From the NCBI GenBank assembly GCA_035280025.1, contig DATEGT010000221.1:1-38532 (forward strand): a stretch of 38,532 bases of DNA, in the 5' to 3' direction. Below the pieces are notes generated by a model. That model was given only the letters and a program-made list of their open reading frames with translations, did not search any database and had not been told where the DNA came from. Positions 15,069 through 23,233 of the stretch are shown here, piece by piece (positions within the stretch are counted from its first letter, which is position 1; each line of letters begins with the position of its first letter). Source of the stretch: VBDM01 sp035280025. Its GTDB lineage: Bacteria; Pseudomonadota; Gammaproteobacteria; Burkholderiales; SG8-39. The translations under genes and the position numbers were made by a program.

Positions 15069-16556
15069 CTAGCGTCGCGCCCGATTCATCAGGAAAGCAG
15101 CCAGCAGAGGGACCGGTCGGCCGGTCGCGCCTTTTTCCCTCCCCGACTTCCATGCCGTTCCCGCGATATCCAGATGCGCCCAGTCGTACTCGCGGGTGAA
15201 CTTGGACAGGAAGCAGGCCGCGGTGACGCTGCCCGCGGGGCGCCCGCCGATGTTCGCGAAGTCGGCGAAATTGCTCTTGAGGGCCTCGTGATAGTCGTCC
15301 CAGAGGGGCAGCTGCCATACGCGGTCCCAGGATTCCGCGCCGGCCGCCTGGAGTTCCTGCGCCAACTTATCCTTGTTGGCGAACAGGCCGGAGCAGACAT
15401 GGCCGAGCGCAATGATGCAGGCGCCCGTGAGGGTGGCGATGTCGACCACCGCCTGGGGAGCGAAGCGCTCTGCGTAGCTGAGCGCGTCGGCCAGGATAAG
15501 GCGCCCCTCGGCGTCAGTATTGAGAATCTCGACCGTCTGCCCCGACATGCTGGTCACGATGTCCCCCGGCTTGGTGGCGGCTCCTCCGGGCATGTTCTCG
15601 CACGCCGGGATCAGTCCGACGACGTTGAGCCTAAGCTTGAGCTCCGCCACCGCGCGCAGCGTTCCCAGAACGCTCGCCGCGCCGCACATGTCGAATTTCA
15701 TTTCGTCCATCTCCGCCGCCGGCTTCAGGGAAATTCCGCCGGTGTCGAACGTGATGCCCTTTCCCACGAGCACCACGGGCCGTTCCTTCTTGCCGGCTCC
15801 CGAGTAGCGCAGGACCACGAACTTGGGCGGCAGGTGCGAGCCCCTCGTCACCGAGAGGAACGTGTTCATTCCGAGCTTCTCCATGTCCTTTCGCTCAAGC
15901 ACTTCCACCGAAAGCTTCCATTCGCGCCCGAGCTTCACGGCGCTCTCCGCGAGGTAGCTCGGAGTGCACACGTTCGCCGGGAGATTTCCCAGATCGCGGG
16001 TGAGCGACATGCCGGCCGCGATCGCACGTCCTTCGAGCACCCCGCGCTGGATGGCGGGACCGTCCTGCTGCTGCGAAGTGGAGACCGTAACGCGCGCCAG
16101 CGCGCCCGCTTCCGGCTTCTTGCTCTTCATCCGATCGAAACGGTACGCAACGTCGGCGGCAGCGAGAACGAGTTGCCGAGCCTTCCATGCGCCGTCGCGA
16201 CCGGCGACCGGCAGTTCCGGGAGGTAGACGCAGACGTCGCGCGTTCCGGTGTCGCGTATCGCGACGAGCGCCGCGCGCGAGCAGTCCCGATACTGGCGCT
16301 CGCCGAACTCCTTTTCCTTCCCGAGTCCCACGAGAAGGACTCTCTCCGCCGCGACGCCGTGCACGCGGTACAGCATGCGCGTGCTTCCGGATTTGCCGTC
16401 CATATCCCCGGAGCGGAGGACTTCGCGCAGCTGGCCGCGCGCGGCGCGATCCAGCGCTTCGCCGGCACGGGAAAGCTTGCGCGATTCGAACACGCCGACG
16501 ACGACGCATGCGGCCGCTTGTTTCTCCGGCGCCGCTACTTTTGTGCTAAATTCCAT
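15069..16556 (-). CDS. pepA: Leucyl aminopeptidase (M17) PepA
   Basis: Predicted 495 aa, normal length. M17 cytosolic aminopeptidases are two-metal hexamers that release N-terminal amino acids; E. coli PepA also binds DNA. The signature NTDAEGRL lies near residue 345, and the metal/active-site segment VGKGITFDTGG followed by MKFDMCGAASVLG is intact. The C-terminus keeps the family pattern DWAHLDIAGTAW. The ATG at 16556 gives MEFSTK; its ribosome binding site is weak. A good sigma-70 promoter lies 28 bases upstream. The gene is divergent from lptF, as in E. coli. Confidence 0.97.
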   Translation of the reverse strand: MEFSTKVAAPEKQAAACVVVGVFESRKLSRAGEALDRAARGQLREVLRSGDMDGKSGSTRMLYRVHGVAAERVLLVGLGKEKEFGERQYRDCSRAALVAIRDTGTRDVCVYLPELPVAGRDGAWKARQLVLAAADVAYRFDRMKSKKPEAGALARVTVSTSQQQDGPAIQRGVLEGRAIAAGMSLTRDLGNLPANVCTPSYLAESAVKLGREWKLSVEVLERKDMEKLGMNTFLSVTRGSHLPPKFVVLRYSGAGKKERPVVLVGKGITFDTGGISLKPAAEMDEMKFDMCGAASVLGTLRAVAELKLRLNVVGLIPACENMPGGAATKPGDIVTSMSGQTVEILNTDAEGRLILADALSYAERFAPQAVVDIATLTGACIIALGHVCSGLFANKDKLAQELQAAGAESWDRVWQLPLWDDYHEALKSNFADFANIGGRPAGSVTAACFLSKFTREYDWAHLDIAGTAWKSGREKGATGRPVPLLAAFLMNRARR

Positions 16557-16584
16557 TTGAACCCGACTCTGGAAAATTGTGAGG

Positions 16585-16614
16585 ATTATCTCCGGTTTGC
16601 TTCGCCGAAGTCAA
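16585..16614 (-). promoter_or_regulatory. Sigma-70 promoter of pepA
   Basis: On the minus strand TTGACT (16614-16609), an 18-base spacer and GATAAT (16590-16585) each match consensus in five of six positions. The implied start lies about 20-25 bases before the pepA ATG, leaving a short leader. Confidence 0.65.
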
Positions 16615-16667
16615 AACGACGCTGTGCTTCTCGGCTCGTTTTCGGGCGATTCTCCGGCTCCGTAACT

Positions 16668-17747
16668 GTGATATTTCAGCGCGCACTGCTGCGTGAGTTC
16701 GGGAATCTTGCGCTGGCGGTGTTCTCCGCCCTGTTTGCAATCACGCTGACGACGCAGTTGATACGACTGCTGGGCCAGGCGGCGGGCGGAAAGGTTCTCT
16801 CCGAGGCGGTGGTCGCCCTTCTCGCGTTCTCGGCGCTCAACTATCTGCCGGTACTGCTCTCGCTGACCCTGTTCATCACGGTCTTGATGACTCTTTCGCG
16901 GAGCTACCGGGAATCGGAGATGGTCGTCTGGTTCAGCTCGGGCCTCTCGCTTCTTGCTTGGATCCGTCCGGTGCTCTTGTTCGCCGCGCCCCTGGTCGCG
17001 CTCACCGCGATCCTGTCGCTGCTCCTTTCGCCCTGGGCGATCGGCAAGGCCGAGGAATACAGGCATCAGATGAACGTGAGGGACGAGGTGTCGCGCGTTG
17101 CGCCCGGTGTGTTTCTCGAGGCGCCGGCGGCCGACCGGGTATTTTTCGTGGAAGAAATCGCGGGTGACCAGACCAACGTGCAGAACGTGTTCATCGCCCA
17201 GATGAAAGAGGGCCGGCTGGGGATCACGGTGAGCAGGCGCGGGTACCGGGAGCTCGCCTCGAACGGGGATCGTCTGGTCGTGCTGCTCGACGGGCGCCGC
17301 TACGAGGGCATTCCCGGCAATCTCGATTTCAAGGTCATGGATTTCGAGCGCTATGCGATGAAGGTCGAGACACGGGAAACACAGGCGGAGCAGACCTCCA
17401 CGAAGGCTACGCCGACCCTCGACCTTATACTGGCGCCGAGCAATCCCCGATTGGCCGAGCTGCTGTGGCGGATCGGTCTGCCCATCGCCGCGTTCGTTCT
17501 CGCCCTGCTCGCCATACCCCTGTCCTTCGTCAACCCGCGAGCCAGCCGCTCCATAAACCTGCTGTTCGCGCTTTTCACCTACATGGTCTACGCGAACGTG
17601 CTCAGCATCGTCCAGGCCTGGGTATCTCAGGGACGACTCGGCTTCAATATCGGCTGGTGGGTGGTCCATGCCGGGATGCTCGGTGTTCTCGCCATCCTGT
17701 TCTACAGGAGGATTCGAGTCGGCTCCTTGTTTGCCAGAAAGCGCTGA
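16668..17747 (+). CDS. lptF: LPS export permease LptF
   Basis: Predicted 359 aa from GTG at 16668, which gives the family N-terminus MIFQRALLREFGNLALAV. The same frame stays open far upstream, but that extension runs antisense through pepA and holC and is not coding. LptF and LptG are the membrane subunits of the LptB2FG ABC transporter that extracts lipopolysaccharide from the inner membrane. Visible are three N-terminal membrane helices, a periplasmic beta-jellyroll (about 120-250) and three C-terminal helices (IAAFVLALLAIPLSFVNPR). lptG starts one base after the stop codon. Confidence 0.95.
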   Translation: MIFQRALLREFGNLALAVFSALFAITLTTQLIRLLGQAAGGKVLSEAVVALLAFSALNYLPVLLSLTLFITVLMTLSRSYRESEMVVWFSSGLSLLAWIRPVLLFAAPLVALTAILSLLLSPWAIGKAEEYRHQMNVRDEVSRVAPGVFLEAPAADRVFFVEEIAGDQTNVQNVFIAQMKEGRLGITVSRRGYRELASNGDRLVVLLDGRRYEGIPGNLDFKVMDFERYAMKVETRETQAEQTSTKATPTLDLILAPSNPRLAELLWRIGLPIAAFVLALLAIPLSFVNPRASRSINLLFALFTYMVYANVLSIVQAWVSQGRLGFNIGWWVVHAGMLGVLAILFYRRIRVGSLFARKR

Positions 17748-17748
17748 G

Positions 17749-18822
17749 GTGGACACCTTACGGAACTACCTGGCGCGCGAGATCTACGGAGCGACGGCGT
17801 TCGTGCTTGCCGCGTTCCTGAGCCTTTTCGCTTTTTTCGACTTGATCAACGAGCTGGCCGACATCGGCAGGGGCGGGTATCGTTTGCAGCACGCGCTCGC
17901 TTTCGTGGCCCTGACCATGCCGAGCCGCGCCTACGAATCTTTCCCGCTAGCGGTGCTAATCGGAACCCTCTACGCGCTTTCGCACCTCGCCGCCAATTCC
18001 GAGTACACCGTAATGCGCGGCTCCGGGCTCGCGCCTTGGCGGGCGATGACTACCTTGTTTCGCATCGGCGTCGTCTTTGCGGTGGCCACGTTCGTGTTCG
18101 GGGAGCTGGTTGCCCCCGTAGCGGAGCGGGCCGCGAAGCAGCTCAAGTTGTCGGCGACGAGCACGATCGTCGCGAGCGAATTCCACACGGGTCTGTGGGT
18201 CAAGGACGACCGCCGGTTCGTCAATGTCCGCGAAGTCCAGCCGGACACCAGCCTTTCCGACATCCGCGTTTTCGAGTTCGACGATCAATACCGGCTCAAG
18301 TCGATCAGCTTCGCGAAGCGCGGGGAATACCTCGGGAAGAACATGTGGCGCCTGCACGACATCGTCAACACCGTATTCACCCCGGACGGAAGCAGCGTGC
18401 AGCGCCTTGCCGAGATGGAATGGACCTCGGTTCTCACGCCGGACATTCTCGCGGTCCTGTTCATCCAGCCCGACCGGATGTCGGCATGGAACCTGTACCA
18501 GTATTCGCGGCACTTGACCGAAAACAGGCAAAGGGCGGAGCGCTACGAGATCGCGATGTGGAAAAAGCTCGTGTATCCGTTCGTGTCGCTGGTGATGATG
18601 GCCCTCGCGCTCCCCTTCGCCTACCTACACGTTCGCGCGGGAGGAGTGGGAGTGAAGGTGTTCTCGGGGATCATGCTGGGTGTCTTCTTCCATTTCCTGA
18701 ACAGCCTCTTCTCCCATCTCGGCCTGCTCCAGAACTGGCAGCCTTTCCTTGCGGCAGTGATTCCGAGCATGGTTTTTCTCAGCGCGGCCACACTGATGAT
18801 GTGGTGGGCAGAGCGCCGGTAG
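17749..18822 (+). CDS. lptG: LPS export permease LptG
   Basis: Predicted 357 aa. The start GTG at 17749 lies one base after the lptF stop codon and gives the usual N-terminus MDTLRNYLAREIYGATAFV; an earlier in-frame start inside lptF would add unrelated residues. It is the partner of LptF in the LPS transporter, with the same plan of three helices, periplasmic domain (about 130-260) and three helices. The segment PLAVLIGTLYALSHLAANSEYTVMR is characteristic, including the MR.SG coupling-helix region that contacts LptB. It ends six bases before the convergent RDD gene. Confidence 0.95.
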   Translation: MDTLRNYLAREIYGATAFVLAAFLSLFAFFDLINELADIGRGGYRLQHALAFVALTMPSRAYESFPLAVLIGTLYALSHLAANSEYTVMRGSGLAPWRAMTTLFRIGVVFAVATFVFGELVAPVAERAAKQLKLSATSTIVASEFHTGLWVKDDRRFVNVREVQPDTSLSDIRVFEFDDQYRLKSISFAKRGEYLGKNMWRLHDIVNTVFTPDGSSVQRLAEMEWTSVLTPDILAVLFIQPDRMSAWNLYQYSRHLTENRQRAERYEIAMWKKLVYPFVSLVMMALALPFAYLHVRAGGVGVKVFSGIMLGVFFHFLNSLFSHLGLLQNWQPFLAAVIPSMVFLSAATLMMWWAERR

Positions 18823-18828
18823 CCAGCG

Positions 18829-19284
18829 CTAGCTCCCGATCCGCGGATCGCCGCTGACCACGATCCGGGTTCCCGCGAGACGGTCGTGAAGGAACTGCCG
18901 GTCGCGATCGATGCACGCCCAGAGGAAGCCGGCGCCCAGCGGAAGCAGCGAGATCCACGCGAGGACGTACCGCAAGGCCGCCCGCCCGATACCGACCGGC
19001 GTGCCGTCGCGCCGCACGATTTGCATCCGCCAAGTCTGCATCGCCAGGGTCCTTCCGCCGCGACTCCAGCACGCAATGAAGTAAATGCCCAGGACAAGGA
19101 AAAGATACCCCTGGAACAGCAGGCGCATTTCCCCATCGAGGCGTCCCTGAGCCGCGCCGTGGAAGGCAAAGCCGGCGAGGAAAGCCGTCGCGAACGCGAG
19201 CAGAGCCTCGTACAGAACGGAGAGAAGCCGCCTGCCGAGGCCAGGCACGGCGGGTCCCGGGGGGAGGGGGGCGTCCCGCTCCAT
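18829..19284 (-). CDS. RDD family membrane protein
   Basis: Predicted 151 aa with about three or four hydrophobic segments. The family hallmarks are the first helix with a GRRLLSVLYEALLAFA pattern, the TLAMQTWRMQIVRRDG core and the later Asp/Arg-rich FLHDRLAGTRIV. Function of RDD proteins is mostly unknown; some are linked to sodium/proton exchange. It follows the DUF3106 gene by nine bases on the same strand, the last gene of the sigma factor operon, so co-expression is likely. It is convergent with lptG. Confidence 0.85.
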   Translation of the reverse strand: MERDAPLPPGPAVPGLGRRLLSVLYEALLAFATAFLAGFAFHGAAQGRLDGEMRLLFQGYLFLVLGIYFIACWSRGGRTLAMQTWRMQIVRRDGTPVGIGRAALRYVLAWISLLPLGAGFLWACIDRDRQFLHDRLAGTRIVVSGDPRIGS

Positions 19285-19293
19285 CGACGAGTG

Positions 19294-19827
19294 CTACTGG
19301 CTCGCGGAGCTCGGGGCTGGGACTGGCGCAGTCGCCGGCGGAGAGTTCTCGGGAGGCGCCGCGCCGGCGGCAGGCGCGGCTTCTGCCGTGGCCTTGCTGG
19401 CCGCGGATGCCACGGGGGGTCTGCGCGGCGCGCTGCCCAGCTTGCGTCGCTCCTGCTCGGGCAGGCGGTTGTATTCCTCCCACTGCTTCGTCAGACTGCG
19501 CTTCTTTTCGGGCGGCAGCTTCTCGATCTTCTTGTAGTTCTCGCGCGCCGTCTGGCGCTCCTTGGGCGTGAGCTTCGCCCAGGCTTGCATGCGCCGCTGC
19601 ACGCGAGCCTGCGCATCCGGCTTCATCTTCGGGTAGCGCTTAGCGATCCCGAGCCACTTTCGCTTCCGCTCCGGCTCAAGCTTGTCCCAGTCGCCCGCGA
19701 GAGGGGCGAGGACCTGCTGCTGCTCCGGCGACAGCTCAGCCCAGGAGGGGGGCTTTTTCGGTGCGGCAGCGAGGGCGGAGAAAGAGAGGCAAAGCCAAAG
19801 TGCTAGTGCGAGGAGCGCTTTAGCCAT
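19294..19827 (-). CDS. DUF3106 family secreted protein
   Basis: Predicted 177 aa from ATG at 19827, which opens a signal peptide (MAKALLALALWLCLSFSALA). The mature part is highly charged and helical with repeated Trp/Leu-spaced units: WAELSPEQQQVLAPL, WDKLEPERKRKWLGIA, WAKLTPKERQTARENY and WEEYNRLPEQERRKL. These are the pattern of DUF3106, a family I know from betaproteobacteria. The C-terminal 40 residues are Ala/Pro-rich and probably disordered. It probably acts in the periplasm. The start overlaps the DUF3619 gene end by 25 bases. A role in envelope stress sensing, like the helical periplasmic CpxP/Spy proteins, is speculation. Confidence 0.85.
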   Translation of the reverse strand: MAKALLALALWLCLSFSALAAAPKKPPSWAELSPEQQQVLAPLAGDWDKLEPERKRKWLGIAKRYPKMKPDAQARVQRRMQAWAKLTPKERQTARENYKKIEKLPPEKKRSLTKQWEEYNRLPEQERRKLGSAPRRPPVASAASKATAEAAPAAGAAPPENSPPATAPVPAPSSASQ

Positions 19828-20180
19828 GCGTCGAATCCCTTGTCGAGGTAGGCGTCCAAAGGCAGGTCTCCGGTCAGCACCGCCGCGTCGATCTCTTCTA
19901 TTTCCGCAGCGGTCTGCGAATCCCGCCACTGGTTCACGGCGATCAACCCGAGAATCAGCACGGCCATGGGCAATAGCATACGGGGAATGAGCGACGCCGG
20001 GCCCCCGAGCCGGCCGGTCAGAGTGTCCGCCCACGTCGGCACGGACACGGGGACCGTAACACGCTGGCGCGCCAAAGCTCGCTCGCGCGCCGCCTTCAGA
20101 CGAGCGAGCTTGCCGGCATCCAGGTCGAGCCCTCGGTTGAGAACCTGCCTGATACGGTGCGCAGTCTGCTGTTCGTTCAT
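19803..20180 (-). CDS. DUF3619 family single-span membrane protein, possible anti-sigma factor
   Basis: Predicted 125 aa from ATG at 20180, with AGAGGGA as ribosome binding site. A basic cytoplasmic N-terminal part (HRIRQVLNRGLDLDAGKLARL) is followed by one membrane segment (about residues 64-84, IPRMLLPMAVLILGLIAVN) and a short C-terminal tail. This matches the DUF3619 family, usually encoded directly after a sigma factor. The start overlaps the sigma factor stop by four bases (TTATGA context), so translation is coupled. Cytoplasmic domain plus single span next to a sigma factor suggests an anti-sigma role; this is inference. Confidence 0.82.
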   Translation of the reverse strand: MNEQQTAHRIRQVLNRGLDLDAGKLARLKAARERALARQRVTVPVSVPTWADTLTGRLGGPASLIPRMLLPMAVLILGLIAVNQWRDSQTAAEIEEIDAAVLTGDLPLDAYLDKGFDAWLKRSSH

Positions 20181-20743
20181 AACTCGATCCCTCTTGCTCT
20201 TAGAGCTGCGGCCAATGCGTGCGCGGCGCGGGAGCAATGGGTTTTGACGCTGCCTTCCGAGCAGCCCATCACGGCCGCCGTCTCGGCAACGTCCAACTCC
20301 TCCCAGTAACGCAGCAAAAACGCCTGCCGTTGACGCACGGGCAGGCGCTGAAGTTCTTTTTCCACTATTTCAATGAGTTGAGACTGTTCCAGCCGGTCGG
20401 CGGGGGCGGTGCCCGACCCGGAGGGATCCGCGACGACCAGGGTCTCCAGCGGGTCGGAATCGTCTTCCTCTCGCCCCGCCGAGAGCGAGGAAAACAGCGT
20501 CACCCAAAGCGAACGGACTTTCTGCCTGCGGTAGAAGTCACGTATCGTGTTCTGCAGGATGCGTTGAAACAGCATCGGCAGCTCCGTGACCGGTTTCGTA
20601 CCGTATTTCTCCGCCAGCTTGAGCATCGCGTCCTGCACGATGTCGAGAGCGCTTTCGGAATCGCGGACGGCGAACGAGGCCTGCTTGTACGCGCGCCGCT
20701 CCACGCTCGCGAGAAACTCGGCTAGTTCGTTTGCGGAGGCCAG
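20177..20743 (-). CDS. Sigma-70 family (ECF-type) RNA polymerase sigma factor, probable CTG start
   Basis: Region 2 (ALDIVQDAMLKLAEKY, LPMLFQRILQNTIRDFYRRQK) and region 4 (LPVRQRQAFLLRYWEELDV, MGCSEGSVKTHCSRA) are clear, separated by an acidic linker. The first standard start codon is GTG at 20704, but the open frame continues upstream and encodes LASANELAEFLASVERRAYK, which matches the N-terminus I know for this betaproteobacterial family. No ATG, GTG or TTG lies between that and the next in-frame stop, yet CTG at 20743 is preceded by GGGAAG five bases upstream. I therefore place the start at CTG, giving 188 aa. It heads the operon with DUF3619, DUF3106 and RDD genes. Targets are unknown. 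Confidence 0.85.
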   Translation of the reverse strand: MASANELAEFLASVERRAYKQASFAVRDSESALDIVQDAMLKLAEKYGTKPVTELPMLFQRILQNTIRDFYRRQKVRSLWVTLFSSLSAGREEDDSDPLETLVVADPSGSGTAPADRLEQSQLIEIVEKELQRLPVRQRQAFLLRYWEELDVAETAAVMGCSEGSVKTHCSRAAHALAAALRARGIEL

Positions 20744-20826
20744 GAGAGCTTCCCTTTTTTGTCGGCCCGGGCGGACGGACCGCGGCTGTCCGATGGTATC
20801 AAAAGCGCGGCTGCATCAGGGAAAAC

Positions 20827-20855
20827 TTGACCAATCAGGTATCAGCAATTACGCT
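20827..20855 (+). promoter_or_regulatory. Candidate sigma-70 promoter of the ilv operon
   Basis: TTGACC (20827-20832, five of six), a 17-base spacer and TACGCT (20850-20855, three of six). The predicted transcript start near 20862 leaves about 25 bases before the ilvB ATG, too short for a leader peptide attenuator at this site. Confidence 0.5.
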
Positions 20856-20887
20856 CTAAAGTTTTCGCCGTTTCCCTCGGAAAACGA

Positions 20888-22594
20888 ATGGAATTGACGG
20901 GTGCAGAGATAGTTGTCCGGTCCCTCCAGGCGGAGGGAGTCGAGTACGTTTTTGGTTACCCCGGCGGGGCGGTGCTGTTCATCTACGACGAACTGTTCAA
21001 GCAGGACAAGGTCAAGCACGTTCTGGTGCGCCACGAGCAAGGCGCCACTCACGCCGCCGACGGCTATTCGCGCTCGAGCAACAAGATCGGCGTGGCGCTG
21101 GTGACTTCCGGGCCGGGGGTCACCAACGCGGTGACCGGGATCGCCACCGCGTACATGGATTCGATTCCGATGGTGATCATCACGGGCCAGGTGCCTACGC
21201 ACGCCATCGGGCTGGACGCGTTCCAGGAGTGCGACACGGTCGGCATCACGCGGCCCTGCGTAAAGCACAACTTCCTGGTGAAGGACGTCAAGGATCTCGC
21301 CGCCACCATCAAGAAAGCGTTCTATCTCGCCAAATCCGGCAGGCCGGGACCGGTGCTGGTCGACATTCCCAAGGACGTGACCACCGCGAAGGTCGCCTTC
21401 GAATATCCGGAAACGGTGGCGATGCGCTCGTACAACCCCGTCGTGAAGGGGCACCCGGGGCAGATCAAGAAAGCGGTGCAGCTGCTCTCCGAGGCGAAGC
21501 GTCCAATGGTCTACACGGGCGGCGGAGTCATTCTCTCGGACGCGTCGAAGCAGCTCACGAAGCTCGTGAAGATGCTCGGCTTCCCGTGCACCAACACGCT
21601 CATGGGCTTGGGCGGCTATCCGGCGACCGACCCGCTGTTCCTGGGCATGCTCGGCATGCACGGCACTTACGAAGCCAATATGGCGATGCAGAACTGCGAC
21701 GTCCTGCTTGCCGTCGGCGCGCGCTTCGACGACCGCGTCATCGGCAACCCCCAGGATTTCGCCCAAGTGCAGCGCAAGATCATCCACATCGACATCGATC
21801 CTTCCTCGATCTCCAAGCGCGTAAAGGTCGACGTCCCGATCGTCGGCAACGTGTCGGACGTCCTCGAGGAGCTGACCCGCCAGCTCGAAGGTGCCGGCTA
21901 CAAGCCCGATCAGAAGGCGCTCAGCGCCTGGTGGTCGCAGATCGGGCTGTGGAAATCCAGGGACTGCCTGAAATACGACAAGAAGAGCAAGATCATTAAG
22001 CCGCAATTCGTGCTTGAGCGATTGTACGAGGTCACCAGGGGAGAGGCATTCGTGACCTCGGACGTCGGCCAGCACCAGATGTGGGCCGCGCAGTTCTACA
22101 AGTTCGACAAGCCGCGCCGCTGGATCAACTCCGGCGGATTGGGCACCATGGGCTTCGGAATGCCTGCCGCGATGGGCGTGCAGTTCGCGAACCCCGGCGC
22201 GACCGTCGCTTGCGTCACCGGCGAAGCGAGCATACAGATGTGCATCCAGGAGCTCTCGACCTGCAAGCAGTACCGCCTGCCCCTCAAAATCATCAACCTC
22301 AACAACAAGTACATGGGGATGGTGAGGCAGTGGCAGCAGTTCTTCCACGGCAATCGCTATTCAGAGTCCTATATGGATGCTCTGCCCGATTTCGTGAAGC
22401 TCGCCGAAAGCTACGGGCACCGCGGCGTGCAGGTCGACGACCCCGCCGATGTCGAGTCGGCGCTGCGCGACGCGTTCAAGCGCAAGGACGAACTGGTGTT
22501 CCTGGATTTCATCACCGACCAAACCGAGAACGTCTACCCAATGGTGCAAGGCGGCAAGGGCCTGACGGAAATGATTCTTGCCGAGGAACTGTAG
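20888..22594 (+). CDS. ilvB: Acetolactate synthase (AHAS), large subunit
   Basis: Predicted 568 aa. The enzyme condenses two pyruvates, or pyruvate and 2-oxobutyrate, in the first common step of valine, leucine and isoleucine synthesis, using thiamine diphosphate, FAD and magnesium. Recognisable parts are the N-terminal cofactor domain (VFGYPGGAVLFIYDEL, VRHEQGATHAADGYSR), the FAD domain (about 190-345) and the C-terminal thiamine domain. The thiamine motif is G445-E-A followed by INLNNKYMG; the usual GDG is GEA here, a variant I recall from other betaproteobacteria. Start ATG at 20888 has GGAAAACG before it. It heads ilvB-ilvH-ilvC. The isozyme name (ilvB or ilvI) cannot be settled. Confidence 0.96.
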   Translation: MELTGAEIVVRSLQAEGVEYVFGYPGGAVLFIYDELFKQDKVKHVLVRHEQGATHAADGYSRSSNKIGVALVTSGPGVTNAVTGIATAYMDSIPMVIITGQVPTHAIGLDAFQECDTVGITRPCVKHNFLVKDVKDLAATIKKAFYLAKSGRPGPVLVDIPKDVTTAKVAFEYPETVAMRSYNPVVKGHPGQIKKAVQLLSEAKRPMVYTGGGVILSDASKQLTKLVKMLGFPCTNTLMGLGGYPATDPLFLGMLGMHGTYEANMAMQNCDVLLAVGARFDDRVIGNPQDFAQVQRKIIHIDIDPSSISKRVKVDVPIVGNVSDVLEELTRQLEGAGYKPDQKALSAWWSQIGLWKSRDCLKYDKKSKIIKPQFVLERLYEVTRGEAFVTSDVGQHQMWAAQFYKFDKPRRWINSGGLGTMGFGMPAAMGVQFANPGATVACVTGEASIQMCIQELSTCKQYRLPLKIINLNNKYMGMVRQWQQFFHGNRYSESYMDALPDFVKLAESYGHRGVQVDDPADVESALRDAFKRKDELVFLDFITDQTENVYPMVQGGKGLTEMILAEEL

Positions 22595-22603
22595 AGCCGT
22601 GAG

Positions 22604-22691
22604 CCCGACGTACGATCGGGTTTGATCAACGACAGCTGAAGGGAGCCGGGCCCGGCGGCGCCACGAGCGCCGCGGCCGGGGGTCCGGCCTC
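22604..22691 (+). other. GC-rich hairpins between ilvB and ilvH
   Basis: The 109-base gap holds a small stem CCCGA/TCGGG (22604-22620) followed by TTT, and then a long imperfect GC-rich fold: outer GAGCCGG / CCGGcCTC (22643-22691) around GGCGC/GCGCC with a CACGA loop. The ilvH ribosome binding site (GCGAGGGA) follows directly. It may act as an mRNA stability or partial termination element; function is unproved. Confidence 0.35.
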
Positions 22692-22703
22692 AGCGAGGGA
22701 ACG

Positions 22704-23195
22704 ATGCGACACATCATTTCGATCATGCTCGAAAACGAGCCGGGCGCGCTTTCCAGGGTGGCGGGGCTTTTCTCCGCGCGCGGCTACAACATCGAAACGC
22801 TCACGGTGGCGCCGACCGAGGAGCCGTCATTGTCCCGGATGACCATCGTCACCTCGGGGTCCGACGACGTCATCGAGCAGATCACCAAGCAGCTCAACAA
22901 GCTGATCGAGGTCGTCAAAGTCATCGACCTCTCGGAGGCGGCGCACATCGAGCGCGAGCTGATGCTGATCAAGGTGCGTGCCACCGGGAAGGACCGCGAG
23001 GAAATGAAGCGGCTGTCGGACATTTTTCGCGGCCGGATCATCGACGTCACCGAGAACACCTATACCATCGAGCTCACGGGGACCGTCGCCAAGCTCGACG
23101 CCTTCATCCAGGCGATCGAGCCGACCTCGATCATGGAGACGGTGAGGACCGGCGCATCGGGGATAGGCCGCGGCGAGCGAATCCTGAAGGTTTAA
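22704..23195 (+). CDS. ilvH: Acetolactate synthase, small regulatory subunit
   Basis: Predicted 163 aa, the normal length. The N-terminal ACT domain is plain (MRHIISIMLENEPGALSRVAGL, SARGYNIETLTV) and binds valine in known enzymes for feedback inhibition. The C-terminal domain (ELMLIKVRATGKDREEMKRL, YTIELTGTVAKLDAFI) activates the catalytic subunit. It sits between ilvB and ilvC, preceded by a structured gap and a fair ribosome binding site. It is the regulatory partner of the ilvB product; both act in the cytoplasm. Confidence 0.96.
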   Translation: MRHIISIMLENEPGALSRVAGLFSARGYNIETLTVAPTEEPSLSRMTIVTSGSDDVIEQITKQLNKLIEVVKVIDLSEAAHIERELMLIKVRATGKDREEMKRLSDIFRGRIIDVTENTYTIELTGTVAKLDAFIQAIEPTSIMETVRTGASGIGRGERILKV

Positions 23196-23233
23196 GCCCT
23201 CGGGAAGTCAGAATACAGAACCAGAGGAAACAC

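Noticed and set aside
14622..16667. Very long plus-strand open frame running into lptF
   Set aside because: It lies antisense to holC and pepA, which have clear family motifs. Only the part from GTG 16668 (LptF) is real.
20827..20887. Leader-peptide attenuator before ilvB
   Set aside because: The predicted leader is about 25 bases, with no short frame rich in Val, Leu or Ile and no hairpin.
22220..22228. GEA in place of GDG in the thiamine motif of IlvB considered as an inactivating change
   Set aside because: The rest of the thiamine domain is intact and I recall the same variant in other betaproteobacterial enzymes, so it is probably a normal lineage difference.
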